Source of the DNA: Opisthorchis felineus
Taxonomy: Eukaryota > Platyhelminthes > Trematoda > Opisthorchiida > Opisthorchiidae
Length of the DNA: 64,000 bases
NCBI GenBank assembly: GCA_004794785.1
Contig: SJOL01001579.1
Coordinates: forward strand, 44,780 to 108,779
Direction: 5' to 3'
Part shown: in pieces, positions 1 through 15,600 of the stretch
Layout of the letters: each line of letters starts with the position of its first letter
Numbering within the stretch: position 1 is the first letter of the stretch
The notes under the pieces: generated by a model
Seen by the model: the letters and a program-made list of their open reading frames with translations, nothing else
Told to the model about the DNA's origin: nothing
Databases searched by the model: none
Program-made: the position numbers and the translations under genes

Positions 1-506
1 TTTGCCCTATAATAGAGCTTAGTCGCGGGAAATCATGCTCCAGAACTCGTGTTTGAAATCTACCATTAGCCCGCCACATCACTCATCTGACGAAAGCTTG
101 ATGTTGCTCTCATTCGTATGATTCATAGAGTTTATCCTACAATATCAAACTGATAATTGATAAAAGATATTATGGTGCAGTCGACGGCAGCTAGTACCAC
201 ACTAGCTGTAACCTGCACTGGAACCCAACTTGCCGTATGAAACCCCAAAGTATCCAGTAAGCTGACCAGTGGTGTCGGTGGCTTTTAAGATTACTTGTCG
301 ATGCGTCAACCATGATTACGACTTCCATTTCTTCACTATAGAGTCGGCCGATTTTTTTCATTTGTGTCTTTCACCAACTTTGCGCCCCTGTCGCACCCGG
401 AGTTAGTTATTGAAATCCATGAAGCAGTTGTAGTAGAGTGTTGTGTGTTCATGAAGTATGAGCCCATTACTTTGAGTTGAGCATGGTCCTTTGTTCTTTT
501 TGACAG

Positions 507-622
507 TTTGAATACTCTGGTCAAAAGCTTGGAGCTGGTGCCTTCGGTACAGTTTATGCTGGTATTGAACGCAACGGAGAGAGACCCATAGCCATCAAGG
601 AGATCCCGATAAAAGACCCGAC
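507..622 (+). CDS. ASK-like exon: kinase N-lobe, P-loop and catalytic Lys
   Basis: Bounded by a TTTTTGACAG acceptor and a GTAAGT donor at 623. It encodes [10 protein letters not shown] and the AIKEIP stretch, so both the nucleotide-binding loop and the VAIK-type lysine are here. It ends two bases into a codon. The gene's 5' exons are outside the window. Confidence 0.9.
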
Positions 623-3600
623 GTAAGTACGGTTATTCATTGGTAGTTAGTTGTTTCACCATTGTGCTATGCCCCCATTATATTCAGATTAAACACCCAT
701 GGTGTTCACCGCTCGAGTAATGCTCGCCGAAGTTTTTCGTCTGATAATGGATTTAGGAGACTATTTTGAAGTTTCGGATATGGATTTTACCATACAACGT
801 ATGCTAGAAAAACCGAGGAACTTTGTACAAGTGTTTGATCCTTGTTGGGAATAATCAGCAATGTTCATTGCGCGATTTTATGACTACGAATGACGCTAGA
901 TCCGTCCTCCACGTGTAAGTTAGTCCCACTGCTGATTAGTTATCCGCAGCTGAATGCTCGAGGCTCAGATTTCTATCTTGTCTTTCATAGTACAGTCGTG
1001 CTCAACGTGTAGATCGAACCGAAATAATTGGTGATCCATATAAGCTCTATCCAGGGTAATTCTTCACTGTATGGATAACAGCGCTATGCATATATGCTCA
1101 CAATTGGAATTCACTGCGCCACGCAGTCATGAATGTTGCTGTAATTCACCAATCAACCTTGAAAATTATGTTTCTATATTCATCTTTAATCTGGTAATGA
1201 CTGACGGATCCTCAAGCCTATTTCGCAAAACTACGCAATTGGATTATTCGCCCGCTTTATTATTCGGAGTAATAACAATCTGGTTCCCTAGCCTCCTCTG
1301 TATTATCTTTTGGTATCCATCTTTCGTCGTATAAACTAACGCAATGATGGTACGTATCACGTTTGCTGTGGTTTACGAAATTGTTTTGTGAATTTGTTTA
1401 TGAACCTACGTATGATATCTTGGTAACAGGGTTGAGATAGTCCAATCGTTTGAAGATTTGATCTGTTCTCCTTCGCATTATTATTATTGCTAACTGATCG
1501 TTTTGCTGTCGTGACATTCTTTTTTCAGACAAGAACAACGAATGGTAGAAGAGATAAGATTGCACGCCCGTTTGGAACATAAAAATATCGTCCGGTATCT
1601 GGACGCAGTGGTCCAAAATAACACATTAAAGATTCTGATGGAGTTGGTTTCCGGAGGTAAGTCGTTATCCTGATGGTCTATTTTACTTGATTCGACAAGA
1701 TTTGACGAAAAAACCGAATCTTCTATACTTGAGTATATAAATGGTTTTCTAACCCTAAAAGTCTTATTTATTTAGGATTTAACAAACTGCCTTCCAACCG
1801 ACGCACACGATAGTCCTATAAACTGGGTTTCTCAAGCTAGGAACAAAAACGTCCGACCTTGTCTGGAAGTGCACCTGCCACTAAAGATATAAGTCGTGGC
1901 ATTCTACTGTGAATCTGCCTATATGACAACATCGCTGAATCCGCCGGGGACCCTCAGTACATAGTCGTGAAAACATCACGCTGAGGTGCAAAACAGTCAG
2001 AGGGGGGTTTTAAACTTTTAATCGATGGGCCAATGGTCAGGCTGTGAACATTTTGGTTGAACTGCAGTCCTGCTGACATAAATGAGGGCCTGTTCGGTAA
2101 TCGCGTGGTACACAGGATCTAGAAGCAGCTCGGAGGCATGTTATTCGCTAGCCCCCGGATAAAGGTTTCGAGCGTTAAACTAAAATACCACCTTCCTATG
2201 CCTTCCAGCAGGTACGTGACGTTTTCAAGACGAGCGCTGACGGCCAATCACGTGTCGTCAATACGAGCGGTCGAACCCGAGCGGGTTTATCCAAATCCTG
2301 GTCCAAGATGTTGCTTACTGAGCTGCCTGATGATGCCAACAACAGCTTTGGCCATCCCACACATTGTGCAAATATATTTTAAATGATCTGTGTCTGTTCG
2401 GCGGTTGGTGAAGCGGGACGTTAGTCACGTTTAGTGCTGACTCAGTCCTTCTGCTTCTGGTTTGATTTTTCTGACGGGTATGAAAGAGCTCTGAGTGATG
2501 TGCTGTCCAAATTCAAGTCTATCATATTGTCCACTGTGCTACTCAGCTCGCTCAACTGCAGATCAGTTATCTGTCCATTTCATGTGTTCCTCAAGTGACA
2601 ACTATTGACTCAACTCATTCAAACTACGTTTTATTTGTTGGCCTTGACCTCTGTCAAAGTGATACAATCTGTCATTTAAGTTCACCTGCATTCACAGATG
2701 CCTTATCCGTTCTCTGTGGCTGTTTTGACCGTAGGGTCCTGCCATATCCGTATTCAGTAGTTTTATATTTCAGGGACTCTGAATACTCATATTCGTTTTG
2801 ACGGAACACGCGAGATTGCTTCCATAGTAAGTGTTAAATACCAATTAGGTTTGTCCGTAGCAGTTCGAGTGCAGGTTACGTCTATTGTGTACAGTTAACT
2901 TTTCTTATATGCTTACCTTCGATATTGCTGATGAGTGAGAATCCAGTTATCCCGTATCACATGCATGTTGGGCTCCGTGGGACAGCTCGATCCGTTTGAT
3001 CCAGTGTTTCGGCCTAATCCGACGGGTGAGCATCCTTAATTTATTTTCCCCTAGAACAAGCCCTTTAGAGGATGTTGGTTTTCAATCCTAGCTGTAAGTC
3101 CAACCTTCATGGGGTGCATCCTTCTAATGAAGGACTTGTTGTCAACTGCTTACGGACTGATGCAATTAGTATTGTTGATTCGCCGAGGGCCTGATGTGGC
3201 GAGCAATTGTTTCGATGTTCCATGTCCTCCGGTGTTCACAGCTATCGGGAAGTCGTCACATTTGCCTAGCTTATGTGGTTAAGATCGTATCCCTCGTTTA
3301 TGTCGCTTCTGCTGCAGTTTTCGCGTTCTGCTGGCTTTCCGCCTTCGCTGTTATCTATGTGTACGTCTGTTTAAAACTTGTTTCTGGAGTTTCTAGTTTC
3401 TTTACCTCCTATCTTTCCAGGTTCGTTGAAGTTTGTTGTGAAAACCTATGGCAAATTGGATGAAGAAACAGTGGCAGACTATTCTGCTCAAATTTTGGAG
3501 GGGCTGTACTATTTAGTGAGTCCGCAACATGCAAATTGTCCAACCCTGGGCCAGTGGGTCTATTTATACAATTTATTATCATTTATTATTATACAATTTA

Positions 3601-6600
3601 TTGAAATGCAGCACTAAATTCTGGTTTATTATCTCCTCATTGTTATGTCGATAGTTTGGATGCTCTGCTTGTGTGCAGAGAAGAATTGTCCTCTAGATGT
3701 TTGCCACCCTTACCCGGCTTATTTGTTCACATTCCGTGGTTACGAGTTTGTATTATCGGAAACGATGTCTTCATCATGTTCGTAATCTGTTGCGCTTAAG
3801 TCGGAGCGCTTTTTACATTGCCCCTTTTACGCGCATGTTTTTGCGCAATCCTCTGCTAGCAGGAGTGGCCAAGCCAAAATGACCTAAAGTACGCAATGCT
3901 TACCACATTGGAAACCCTCATATCTAAGAATTGATGAGCGAACATGCCACTAATTCGGCAAATGCGGTCAGCCCTGAAGACACATTCCACTCCCCATCCC
4001 TTTGATTCGGACTCACACTTGGCAGGATCGGTTTCGTGTTGCTTTCATTAATTTGCCATCGCTGTATAGTAATAAAATGTTCACTTTAAAGGCCCTCACG
4101 GGGAAGAACTGAAAAGGTGAACCTGATGGTAGAGTGATGGCGCACCCGGCATATACTCTGGGGTGTCGGCCCTTCCAAACGATCACTCAAACAGTCTGGA
4201 TATCTTTACTGCTGGTAGTACTTCTAGTTAGGAAACTGTTGACATGTGATTTACAAATGATCATGGCGTTCTTCAGCTGTGGTGTTGCAGGACCATGTAG
4301 AACATCATTCGTTGCTCCCATCCTGATCCGGATTCCATTCTCTCTTGTGTCCCAATGTACTTTTTTCATCCTGTCATGTCTTTTTCATTACCTCAGCCTT
4401 ACTTTGATTTCACGGTTTCAGCACAAGAACCGTATCGTTCATCGAGATATCAAACCGGACAATATTTTGGTTGATAAGCATGAACCCTTATTGAAAATAA
4501 GCGACTTTGGTGTTTCCAAGCTTCTCATGGGGCTCGAGCGACGAGCTACTTCGGTGTTAGGTAGGTTTTGGTAGTACAGTCTGGCCTTCCTTAGTGTGAT
4601 TTATTGATAGTTGTATGTCTCGACACAATTTATCCTACTAGCGTGTAAAAGCTTGACAGGTTGTAATGCAGTATCCATCACTTAACTGCCAGATCTTTTG
4701 ACGCCTAGTTGCCTGTGTACCCAAACCTGGACAAAGGCAGGCGAGAAACTGGAGGTACTTTTGATTCAGATATAGTTACGAGCCCATACCTTATCTCCTG
4801 CAGCGTTCAGCTATGGAGTCCGGAAAATTTACCGCTTTTTTCAGACTGTTTTGAGTTGGCGCTCCGTTCGTTCCTGTCTACACATTTTTATCCTGTCCTA
4901 TTGTATGAAATCCATTAATACTTAGTACATCGGAGTAGACGATAGGAGTTTTCTCTACTCTCTCTGTCTGTCTCTTTGTGCAAAGACAACTTTCGCTCCG
5001 TATTTCTTGTGGTTTCTCTCTAGACGGAAACTGCTGCAAAATCAATTATCTTAGACAGAACTCTTAGGACTCCGTAGCCAACATATCTGGGAAAGCTTTT
5101 GGTTTCTTGCTTTCTCGGTCAGTTGTCTTGTGCTTCGAGATGTCGCTCTGTAGATGTCACTACGAGGACTTTTGCCTAATTACTCTACACGTTGAGCTGT
5201 TGTCAAAAGTGTACTGCACAAGATACCTTGCACCTCAACTTTGGCTCAGTCGCGCTTTCGACAATTTACTGCGTGATCGATTACCGTCCTGTGCGTAGAA
5301 CCAAGATTATTTTGTCCTTCTCACGTCTGATTTCCTCTTTTCTCGCACTTTCCTTCCTCCATTCTTTCCTCCAAAAGGCACGCATTGCTACATGGCTCCG
5401 GAACTACTGCAGAACAAAGGCGGATATGATTTTTCGGTTGATATTTGGAGTTTCGGGTGTACGGTGGTCTACATGCTTACTGGTCAGCCACTCTACGGTG
5501 GGGTTAGTATACTTTGTCTTTTCCCTTGGTGCAGTGTAACTCGATTAATCCCATAAGGCTATTCTTATTTTCATCTGTACATTCTGTACCCATTTTCGGT
5601 CCAGTCTGATAATTGCTGTGGGATCAGTCACACTGAAGTCCGTACAACAGTTTAGGAATGAGGGTCTGCTCCAGATTTCCGACCTAATGACAGTCCGTAG
5701 CAAGGCCACTAGGTTTTTCCACTGATGTTCAGTCTAGGACATCACAATTCCGAAGGCCGTTAATGAGCTCAGATTTTCGCTGCATAGGTGACCGATTTCG
5801 GTTTAATACACAAGAACACAACGAATGACCTACTGAGTTTAGTGACCAACCATGGCAGTTCATGAATCTGGTGGATTAAGAGTCTTCACCTACTCATGAA
5901 AGCAGTGATGTCCGCAGCTTCAACTGTTGTGATGTTTCAAAGTCATGAGTTCAGTGTTCTTAACCATGAGTATCACTCGCTGGTTATATTTGCATTTGAT
6001 TTGAGTGAAACCGCCAGTCATATAAGTGAATACACCGAATAACGCAGCGTTAAAGTTCGACAGGCTTCCTATTCACAGGGACGCCGAAATAAGCCACGTG
6101 TGATTTTCCCTAAAGTTGGCCTCATCGGGCCAACTCCCTGGAAATACGATTCGAAGTAAACCATGGGATTGATGCAAAATCTATCCGACGAAGTCAATTC
6201 GCGATCAATAAGGGCCTCATTGAACCAGATGAGTGCAAGGCATGTGCAACCGGTGATTCGATGTTCTCCATGAAGGTAAGGAAAACCCAGACTGACTGCG
6301 GTGAGCATGAAGTATAGAGACAAGTTAGGGGATCGCGTGTTCTTGATTAACGCCTTGGATCTGTGAGCAGTTCATTGTGAGCGGTCCGGATAGCGTAGTT
6401 TATTATTGGCAATTCACCGTAATTGAGGTTACTGCGTAGAATATTTTGGTGTTTATAGTATCTTTCCGTGCGGGAACTACTTTGTTTGCTCGTACTGGAT
6501 GGAAATATAACGACCGATTTCTACATCAGGCTGATCACAAGTTGCCTTCCATTTTTTGTGAAACAATGGCGTCCACCCATACTACCTAATTTCTGAAATA

Positions 6601-9600
6601 ATTGTTAGTGTACCGAAGTATTCCATCGCAATAGTCTGCATATAGACCCCATTGAAAAGTGTCCGTGTTGGCCTACAGCGTGGATGAGGCAGCAACAATC
6701 CTGGATGTATTGAACGGCTTGGGGTAGGAAATCCTGCAAAAATCAATGGGAGTTTCGATGCCACGCTGGCTCTCATTGATTGTGCTCATTTTCACCCTTT
6801 TGGACTGGCCTGAATAGTGCTACACGCTATCTCAACGCGTCATGCGGTATTTGCTGAATTCTAGATGTGAGTTCAACAGGTGTAAGCTGTCCAACGGACA
6901 ACTGCTCTGAGAGACTCGCATTGTAAATTCGAATGCCTTAAGGGGAATGCATGCGGAGGAAAGAAAAAGTGGGTAGCCTTCACTGCATTTGGCATACCGT
7001 GTTGGTTATTAGGTCGCGCACTTCGCACGTCTCGCTAGTGCTCTACCTAGCCCTACGCATGCTAGCACCCTCAATGAGCACCGTGAAAATCCTCTTTTAT
7101 CGTTTAAGGCTGCCCTCTTTCTGTGAGTTAGGACCCAAACTGAACATATTCCTGGCTCTTGACACTGAAAAACATCTCGTGTATGCTTCAGTGGTGTTTG
7201 TGTACGGTTCACGCAGAACACACGCAAAATCCAGTCCCTAACGCGTCTCCCACCTCGTCTTATCTCGTCCGCGAGCAAGCGCGTAACAACTGTGGACAGC
7301 AAACCCTTCTCATACACAGCTCATACTTTTGGTGGCTTGCTTGTAGCTATACCAGTGCTCGTTATTTTGATTTCCTCTCTGATACACACAAGTAGCGGTT
7401 GTCTAGCTGGCGTCTTCGCGGTACCACTGAATCCACATCTTTAAATCATGGAATGACTGTGACGTGTTAAACACCTTCAGAAAACGCTCGTTGCGGCATG
7501 TGAAGACTGGTTGGAGCTTCTTCAGGTAACTCGACTAGCCGCGGGAAGTTAGGTCGTTTTCTCTATCCACACATGTTCAATGTTAAAAGATCCCGGTATT
7601 CTGTAGAAGACTCATCGTTCCCGCCGGGAGTGAAAAATCCAATTATACTGATATGGAGTATCCAACCTGAGGTATAAATCTATCCCAGTTTATTACCCCT
7701 TCCCCTTGGATATCTTTGCTCCACACCGAGTCAGTCTTAGATTTCTGTCGTGACCCAGAAACTCATGTAATACCATGCTGAGAAATTTATCTTGGATCTT
7801 ATTAAAAAGTAGCATAATGTTTTAACTCGAAAATGGCACCATGGTCACTCCTTATATAGGACCTGATAGCTAACACGGGAAATCAGAATTTAAGCGAATA
7901 CTAGTCATGAAATACGTGACCGGTTCGTTTAGATCACAACACTGGTACCATCAAACTTTGCATAAACAAGTATTTCGCTTCACCGACCGTTCAGTAATCA
8001 TCGATACACTACTGCACAATCGCCCAATCAAAAGTGCCCAGGTTTCGGAGAATAGATCACCTCCATACCAGTGTAAAACAAAACGAGCTGCGAAAATTAT
8101 TTTCGCTGCTGCCGACTCAACAATCCATCAAGGACTGACAGGTGTATTCGACAGTGCCCGGTCTTGTTGAGCAATACTATGTTTCCGTTTGTGGAGCACT
8201 GATGTGCAGTGATTTATTGACGCCATGTAGATTGCCCTGGACACCTTCACTCATCAAAACTGACCGTCGTACTTTCTGAATGCACAACGCTACAAATGAT
8301 TTCTGGTTTTTACATTTACCAGAGATTCTGGATGCGTGATATTCCTACTTTATGTTTTCAGAATCCCACATTCCCTCTTTTCTGGCCTAATTTCCCCTCA
8401 TCCGATTTTTTAATTTATCTGCTTTTACCATTTTTAGCTTAACGAATGGCAAGTTTGCTACCTAGTTGGATCGACCATGCAGCACCCTGATATCCCTGAT
8501 GACGTTTCATCGACTTGTCGTGACTTCCTGGAGCGCACCTTTGCCCCCGACCCCGAGAAGCGAGCGCCTGCTAGTGCACTGAGGCTCGATCCCTTTGTTG
8601 ATCCGTGAGTAGATGACGTTCTGGTAGCGTATTTTACACTTTGCATATGATTCGTTTGGTGAGTACAAGAGAAATGCATTTTTTGAGGACTGTCACTGTC
8701 CATTGGGCTGGAACTCACGCACGAGGTTTGCCGTACTTTTCGGCGGCTGACATTTTGACTGGGCCTCAAATTAGACTTCGCACTAGCAGATAGTAGTTTT
8801 CGGCGCACAGCATGTGGCAGCCTTTCAACCTTGTGTGTGAGATTTCTACAATTTAGGTTGTAAAGTAATATGCCTCAAGTATTTACTCATGGGACGATCG
8901 AGCTTTGGTCGTCCAAATACAGATTTAGAATGTTACCGTAACCAGCAATACGGTATGTTTCTGCTCCATGAACCTTTCAATTCCCGCTGAGTGAACATTA
9001 TTCATAAATTTATAGGCATATATTGGGCAGGTTTTGTGACTGATTGTGTTGCGCTCGTGGAACTCAAAGATTGTAACTCGTTTCACCGAACGGATTCGGT
9101 GTGTCCCTCGAGAGTCTGTGGATTTTGTAATGAAAACTTTGGTATCGATATGTTCCTTGTAGCAGATGGTGGACTCCAGATCTGAAGAGAAACTGTTGAG
9201 TGCACGCAGAGTTGTTAGTTGGGTTGTTCATCACAGTTACTTTAAAAAATGCGCTTTTTGGAGAACGGATGTCTCACTATCAATAAGGTGATGGTGTAAG
9301 AACCATGGCCGTTGGTAGTAGAACTTTAGTGTTCTTCACTTTTGTGATAAGTTGCGTCAAGCAAACAAATGGTCATCTTGCTTAACAACCAGAGTAAGTC
9401 GTTATGCATTCCAAAGTCTGGCAATGAAGGGGCTCTTCGGAAAATGTGGTCTCACTACTAACTTTTCTCGACAACTTTTGGATCTTGTTTTGAAATCCTC
9501 ATCCGGCCTATGCTTTGATTTGTGCTGTGTCTTTGTGGTACTCTACAATTTTATGGTGTTTTCATTACTGTTTTTACGCTTTGTCTACAGGCATGGATAC

Positions 9601-12600
9601 AACAAACCGAGACTGCCACGCTCTTCAGGTTCGTTGACTTTACTGCCACTAGATTCCCTTGATTGGATATTTGGTAGTACTGATTGAACTGGACAAAATT
9701 GATTGACCGATCTGCTATTGAGGGAAACATTGGTAGCTCAGCTTGTACACAAGGTTTACAACTCTAATCCATTATTCACTGATGTTGTCACCTCGATTGG
9801 TGACGAGACGTTTGCAACTAAATTGCTGGGCTCAGCAAACAGAACACCAGTCACGGTTGGCTAGTGCTCAACTTATGCCCGCAGTTTTCCCTGTTGGTTC
9901 TCATTGAGTCGCATTATATGCCTAAATGGAATACGACTCTGTAGAAAAGCTTGGGCCAAATGCGCTGTGGCCACTTAAAGCATTCCGTTTCCATTGGATT
10001 TTACTAAAAACAATGTTCAGCCCAGCTTCAGCTTTGTGTTGCTATTATACACCTACGGCTGAGCCGGCTACCTATGCAGTTCAGTTGCATCCAGTAAGAG
10101 TAGATTCGACGACTCATGTACAATCCAGGGTGGTTTGCTATGCGCTCCAACAAACGTTCGTTTGAATTACTAACATCTACCCATAGTCTTGCTTACCTCA
10201 TTTCGTGCAGACTGTGTTGATGGTCACCAACATCAGTTAGGTCCCCTACAATGTGCTCATCACCAGAAAGCACACATGGTTGCCGTATCGGGTCATTTTG
10301 GTTCAGAATGTGACAGCTCGTTTTACGAGAGGTGTTGTTTAGTGCACGGCTAATCGTCCTAGAAGCGAATGCTCATTATACAGAATGACCAGTGCTTATG
10401 TGGAGCTAAGGGAACGTTAAGATTGTACAGTTAGATTTGCTGAGCCAACCACCCGATGTGTCCAACTGTATTGTTAACTGGTTTTTAGTGATACCAAATC
10501 GAACTTTGTAAAATGTTTAATTTTCGACTTCAATTCCAATGGGTAACATGCTTGCGTACATCAGGATATATGGATCCTACTTAGATCCATACGGTATCTG
10601 TCATTATTACATCGTCAGCGGCTTCATCATCTCCTATGTAATGCGGTCTTCAGTTGCGTGTTGACTTATGATCTACATACGATTGAGAGTGACTTAAACA
10701 TTCTTCACGTTACTTCCCATCTGTGCAGTATGCAGAGCTTAACCACAACATTCCTAGAAAGGAACACCTTTCGGAGATATAAGAACTCTCCTTCGACGGG
10801 TTCGTTTCTTTGTTGGAGGAGTGAACGATAGACACGTTATAGGACATTTTCTACGCCCAGGAATGAAATTTCGGTTGCTAAGGTTATTGTAAGCTGTTTG
10901 TCTGACTATGCACTGGATTATTTCGCTTGGGTTGGAATTCGTGCACTGGAAATTCCCACAATTTCGTGGCTGAAGTGTACTGCCACAACGTGCTGCCTTG
11001 CTTTACGGTGACTTTCTCCTGGAGAAATATGATTAGCCTCCAGAATTCACCATAGCAACCAAGGTCCGAGCGCAGCGTTATCCGGTTCCTGTTTCACTGT
11101 CCTATGCCGTAAGCCACTTGGCGACCCAGTAGTTTAACGTCAGTTCTGACACTTGAGATCCAGCTCTTCATTCGTTCTTCGGTATTACAGTGCTATCCTG
11201 AGTAGGGCAGTGACGACGGGAACAGTTCAGAACCTTGTTCGTGAGGACGTACTCAAACCTCTGCTTGAATCGATTTCAAGGTTCTCTGATACCGTCATTG
11301 AGTAAACCCTCGTACCTTCGAAGTTGGCCGTAAGCACTATTTATGAAGTACTTGGAGTCTGCGGAAGACTATCAGCTCAGAGGTGCCAGATCCCACAGGT
11401 GACAAAATGGGCAGCACGGATTTTTTCCCCATTATAACTTCTCTTGAAAGCATTCCAGTAACGGGGAGAGATTCTTTTCAGTTTCTTCAAGCGTTGATTT
11501 ACTAACCACGCGAAACAATGTCATTGTTTCAGGTTCATCATCGTCCCAGATTTAATAACACGGACTCCTCAGAGGTCTATCTCTCTTATTCAGACAAGTC
11601 ACTATGTATAGCATATGTCCCAAGCACAAGTCATAAACTGCGGCGCATGAGTGTGCTCTAGATAGCTTATGCTTCTACACGCAGCTAACATCTTTCGCCT
11701 TTTTGCAGTTGAACTACCGATTAAAGGTTATAGAACTGGCGAACAAACGGAAGTAACGAAGGACAACCTGATCGCCGAATCGCCATTGTCCTCGCGGTTA
11801 CATGAAAGTATCATCCTTGGGCAGTTATCATCTGGAAAACTCTCATACGATAAATATCACCAGTTAAGACGGAAATTAATGTCTATGCGCTATTATACGT
11901 CAGTCACAGATATGAAATAGTGTTGAACATCCACAGCATTCGCTGCAGACACAAACATCCTGATACAAATGAAATTTCATCTTTCGGGTACGGTACTTAT
12001 CGGTCACAAGTAACCATCCCGTCGGTGATAGGTTTGGGAATATCTCGTGAGTGGGCATGCTGTATCTTATTTTGGATCGCGCACAGACTACAGTGTGTCA
12101 ACCGCACCAGCCTGTAGGAACATTAATTGTTGGTTAAATAAACCAACAGGGGTGCCCCAGTCCGATTGGTCGGAAGTTTCAGTTATTAACGTTTGTGTAT
12201 ACAATGTTGCATTTCCTTACTGCATTACAGAGCTTTCACAACGATTGACTGTTGGAGGATTTTTATTATTGTTGTTTATTGCCCTTGCAATATAACTCTA
12301 GTTGGATGTTTTTTATAGTTTTGCTTATGCTGTTAAGTGACATGGGATTTTGTTTTGCTAGTCTCCAGTGTTTCCGTTTTTCTTTAAGTTTCATACATCG
12401 GTTCGATACCTCGGAGAACTACTCCCATTCCATTCGAACGGTACGTAACAGTCCATTTTTGACTTTTTCATTTCGTATCTCTTGTTCATCCTGTTGTTCT
12501 TGCATCTTTGGTTCCTGAACTATCTTTTTTTTTCAAGATACTGGGTTGAATTTCGGGTGGAAAACACAGTCCTCTATAGGCCACAGGACATCAAGTGAAC

Positions 12601-15600
12601 CTTACCCCAGCATTTACTATCTTTCTCCGTCAAAATTCATCTGTTATGAGGTTTGCTGTGACTGTTGCAATAAGCCAAAGCTTTCGTTATTTGTTCACAA
12701 GCTACCTAATTTGCCCATTAAGCCGTCCTGACTGAGTGACGCAATGGGTCATATTCCTGTCTGGCCACCTCACCTATCCTATCCCTAATCATGTGATAAA
12801 CTTTGTTTTGAAGGTTGCTATAAAACCCACTTTTTCTGGTTATTGGCCTTGGTACTGAAGAGACCATATAACTTGTTTACATCTGCCAGTCTCCATGTTC
12901 TCATTGCATTATTCCAACTTTTGAACATAAATAACTGTTTTCAAAATCCATGAAGAGAGCTCATACCCGTCTGCGCTATTCTTTGTATTGCGTATCTCAT
13001 TTCTGGCTTCCTAGTGGTCAAGACGTTCAGCATCACCTAAGTTGCTTTTCTCAGAAGACACCGAATTACCAGTTGGGGGTGATTTAGTGGTTTCGTAACA
13101 CAGAAAGATACATGCATTAACGACATATCAGCCGGTCCTAATTAGAACGTCAAACAGTTACAAGTGTGGTGTTAAAAGCTGAGTTCGAATGTGGGATATT
13201 TCAGCCAGTTGTCATCCTTACAGCTGAAGCACCTATTTGGGTTTGTTGCAAGCGGTTTCAATCAATTGCTGATCATGCGTCGTCGTTCTCCTTTGATCGT
13301 AGTAATACTTTCTTTTAAATTTTGACTTCATTCCGTTCACAGGTTCATTTCAGATAATCCACAAAAGGTGACCAGGTCAACAGTTATCGAGGCCGGTACG
13401 TATTGTTGTGTTGCCTTACGTTTCTGCATCCTTTCTATCCTGTCTATTATCTTACGAATTCGTTTATCCTTACACAGACCGTTTTTGCACTATACACACC
13501 TGTTGCTTGTCCCTTATGCATGAAACCACATCGTGGGATACCAACGTTCTGACCGATATTCATCTTAGTGAAAATGCCACATATTCTGGTGTTCAACCAG
13601 TACTTATGATGTTTGATGTCATCGTTAATATTTAACATAATTTACTTGCAACACAGCCTCTTTTTTTCATCGTTGATCTTTGCGATGCTACAGTGTGTCT
13701 CAAAGAATGTACAGCTATGATGGAATCTTTCTACACTAACTGCTCACAGAACCTGGAGAACATGTCTCGTTCAAAGCGTTGAACGTTGAGGGTGCCGTAA
13801 CTGGGTACATCTCCTTGAAAGTAATTTATCATAACAAAAATTTGTCTGTTTCGTTGGATTAAGCTACTCACAGGGTTGCTGAAAACGCTCGAACATCCGA
13901 CGAGCGGCTTCGCCCTTCTTGGGGCTCACAGGCAGGCACAGCCCCAAAGTTCCTCTCAACCTTACAGTCTACTTGAACGCAAATTGCTCGAAATTTGCGA
14001 AACCCACTCATTTGCACACCAATTTGGTTTTTACGGAAAACTCAGCTGAATCCCAACCGAATATCTCGTCTATAACTTTCTTCAACTGCATGAAGGGGGC
14101 CTCATGTTCCAGTTGGTACGATATTCGAGATATCGAATTATATTTCCTTGAATGAAACTACTTACAAGGTTGCTGAAAGCTGTTTGGCAGCCCACGACCC
14201 AGAGATCCAACTGGGATTCATTTGGGTCTCCTGTAAAAACCAAATACGTACGCAAATGAGTGTATTTGTTTCGTTTAGTTTTAGTTTGTATTTCTAAAGG
14301 GAGAACGACTTGGCTAGTACAGCGGAGACAGTTCGGTTGCTATCGAAATCATGTGGACTCATAATGACGGGACCAAAGAAAAGCGGTTTTGACTATCGGT
14401 TCACTTCGGGGGCACTATTGACCAGTTTTATGCCACCGGAAGAGTGTGCTAGGTCGATTTAATAAGCACTCGGAACAAGTGTATGGTTCTTTATTACACG
14501 ATTATACTCCTGAGGCTTATTGACAAAAATCTGGTGTCAGCTATCCTTCTGTGATGGCTTAGGTTAAGTCGGGAAGTATTGTTCAGCCTCGTGTACTATT
14601 TTCATTCTTGAGCGGTTTACTGACATTCTGTAAGTAGTGGAGAAAAATCTGGAAATCAAGTTTAGAAGCGGGTTGTGCATATCAGGTCGATTTGGGCACA
14701 AAATTCCGTAGCTACCCACTAATAAACAAACCCGTCCGTAACACTATCTGACAGACGATTCAATCGATGCGCACCATCAGAACATCTGCTGGGTGACCGT
14801 TCGAAATATGACGTTAGCCACACATAGCCCAGTTGTGACATGCTCTCCCATTCAGACTCGCCAATTCAAGTGCGTCCAACATGTACCGGCGGAATGGCGC
14901 TGACACAGTCGCCTGGTATATCACATGACTGCAGTCCAAATCCCGAAGAACTGATACTGAGCTATTATCAGAGCGAAGCTTGACTCCAGTGCTTCTGCCA
15001 CTATCGTTTGGGTAATCGTCATAGGTCATGTCTGTTCAGACGAATACCAGGTTGATTCAAGTTCAACATCTCGCAACTGTTCAACATAAATCTTGTCCTC
15101 TAAACCTTGTGAGCCTATAAATGTGGATATCACTGTGTTGTCTTCTCTATGCAAGAATGCTTAGTATGCGTTCCTCCAGGTCGACTGAACAAGGGAAGAG
15201 TCAAGTGGAACATGAACCTATTGCTGGTGTGAACGTGGTACCGCCCATTTCCTACATCCAGTTAGGCTAGGTTTGGCTGTCGTCCTTGTTTACTCTACTG
15301 TGAATGATTACCATGTCAGCACACCACTGTCTTACATACAAGCTTGCACACCGTTTTCAGCAAACTTGTGAGTAGTTTCCTTTATGAAAATATATTTGTC
15401 TTTTGTGTGTATGTTGCTTGTCCTATAATCAGCTGACATGTGCGGACTGTATGAGACGGTCATTTTCGTCTCATCGTTTTGTTATCATTCATCGTGCCAC
15501 AAGCGCACGGCATATGAGCTTCTTTTCCTTTATCATGTGCTATCTTAAAAGTTCGTCAGATGAATGGGGTTGGTTTCATGGTCCTTTCAGTTGACGTCTT

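Noticed and set aside
6951..7317. Overlapping open frames of about 100 codons on both strands
   Set aside because: Inside an ASK-like intron, no motif, no splice logic, and complementary frames open together, as expected for local composition.
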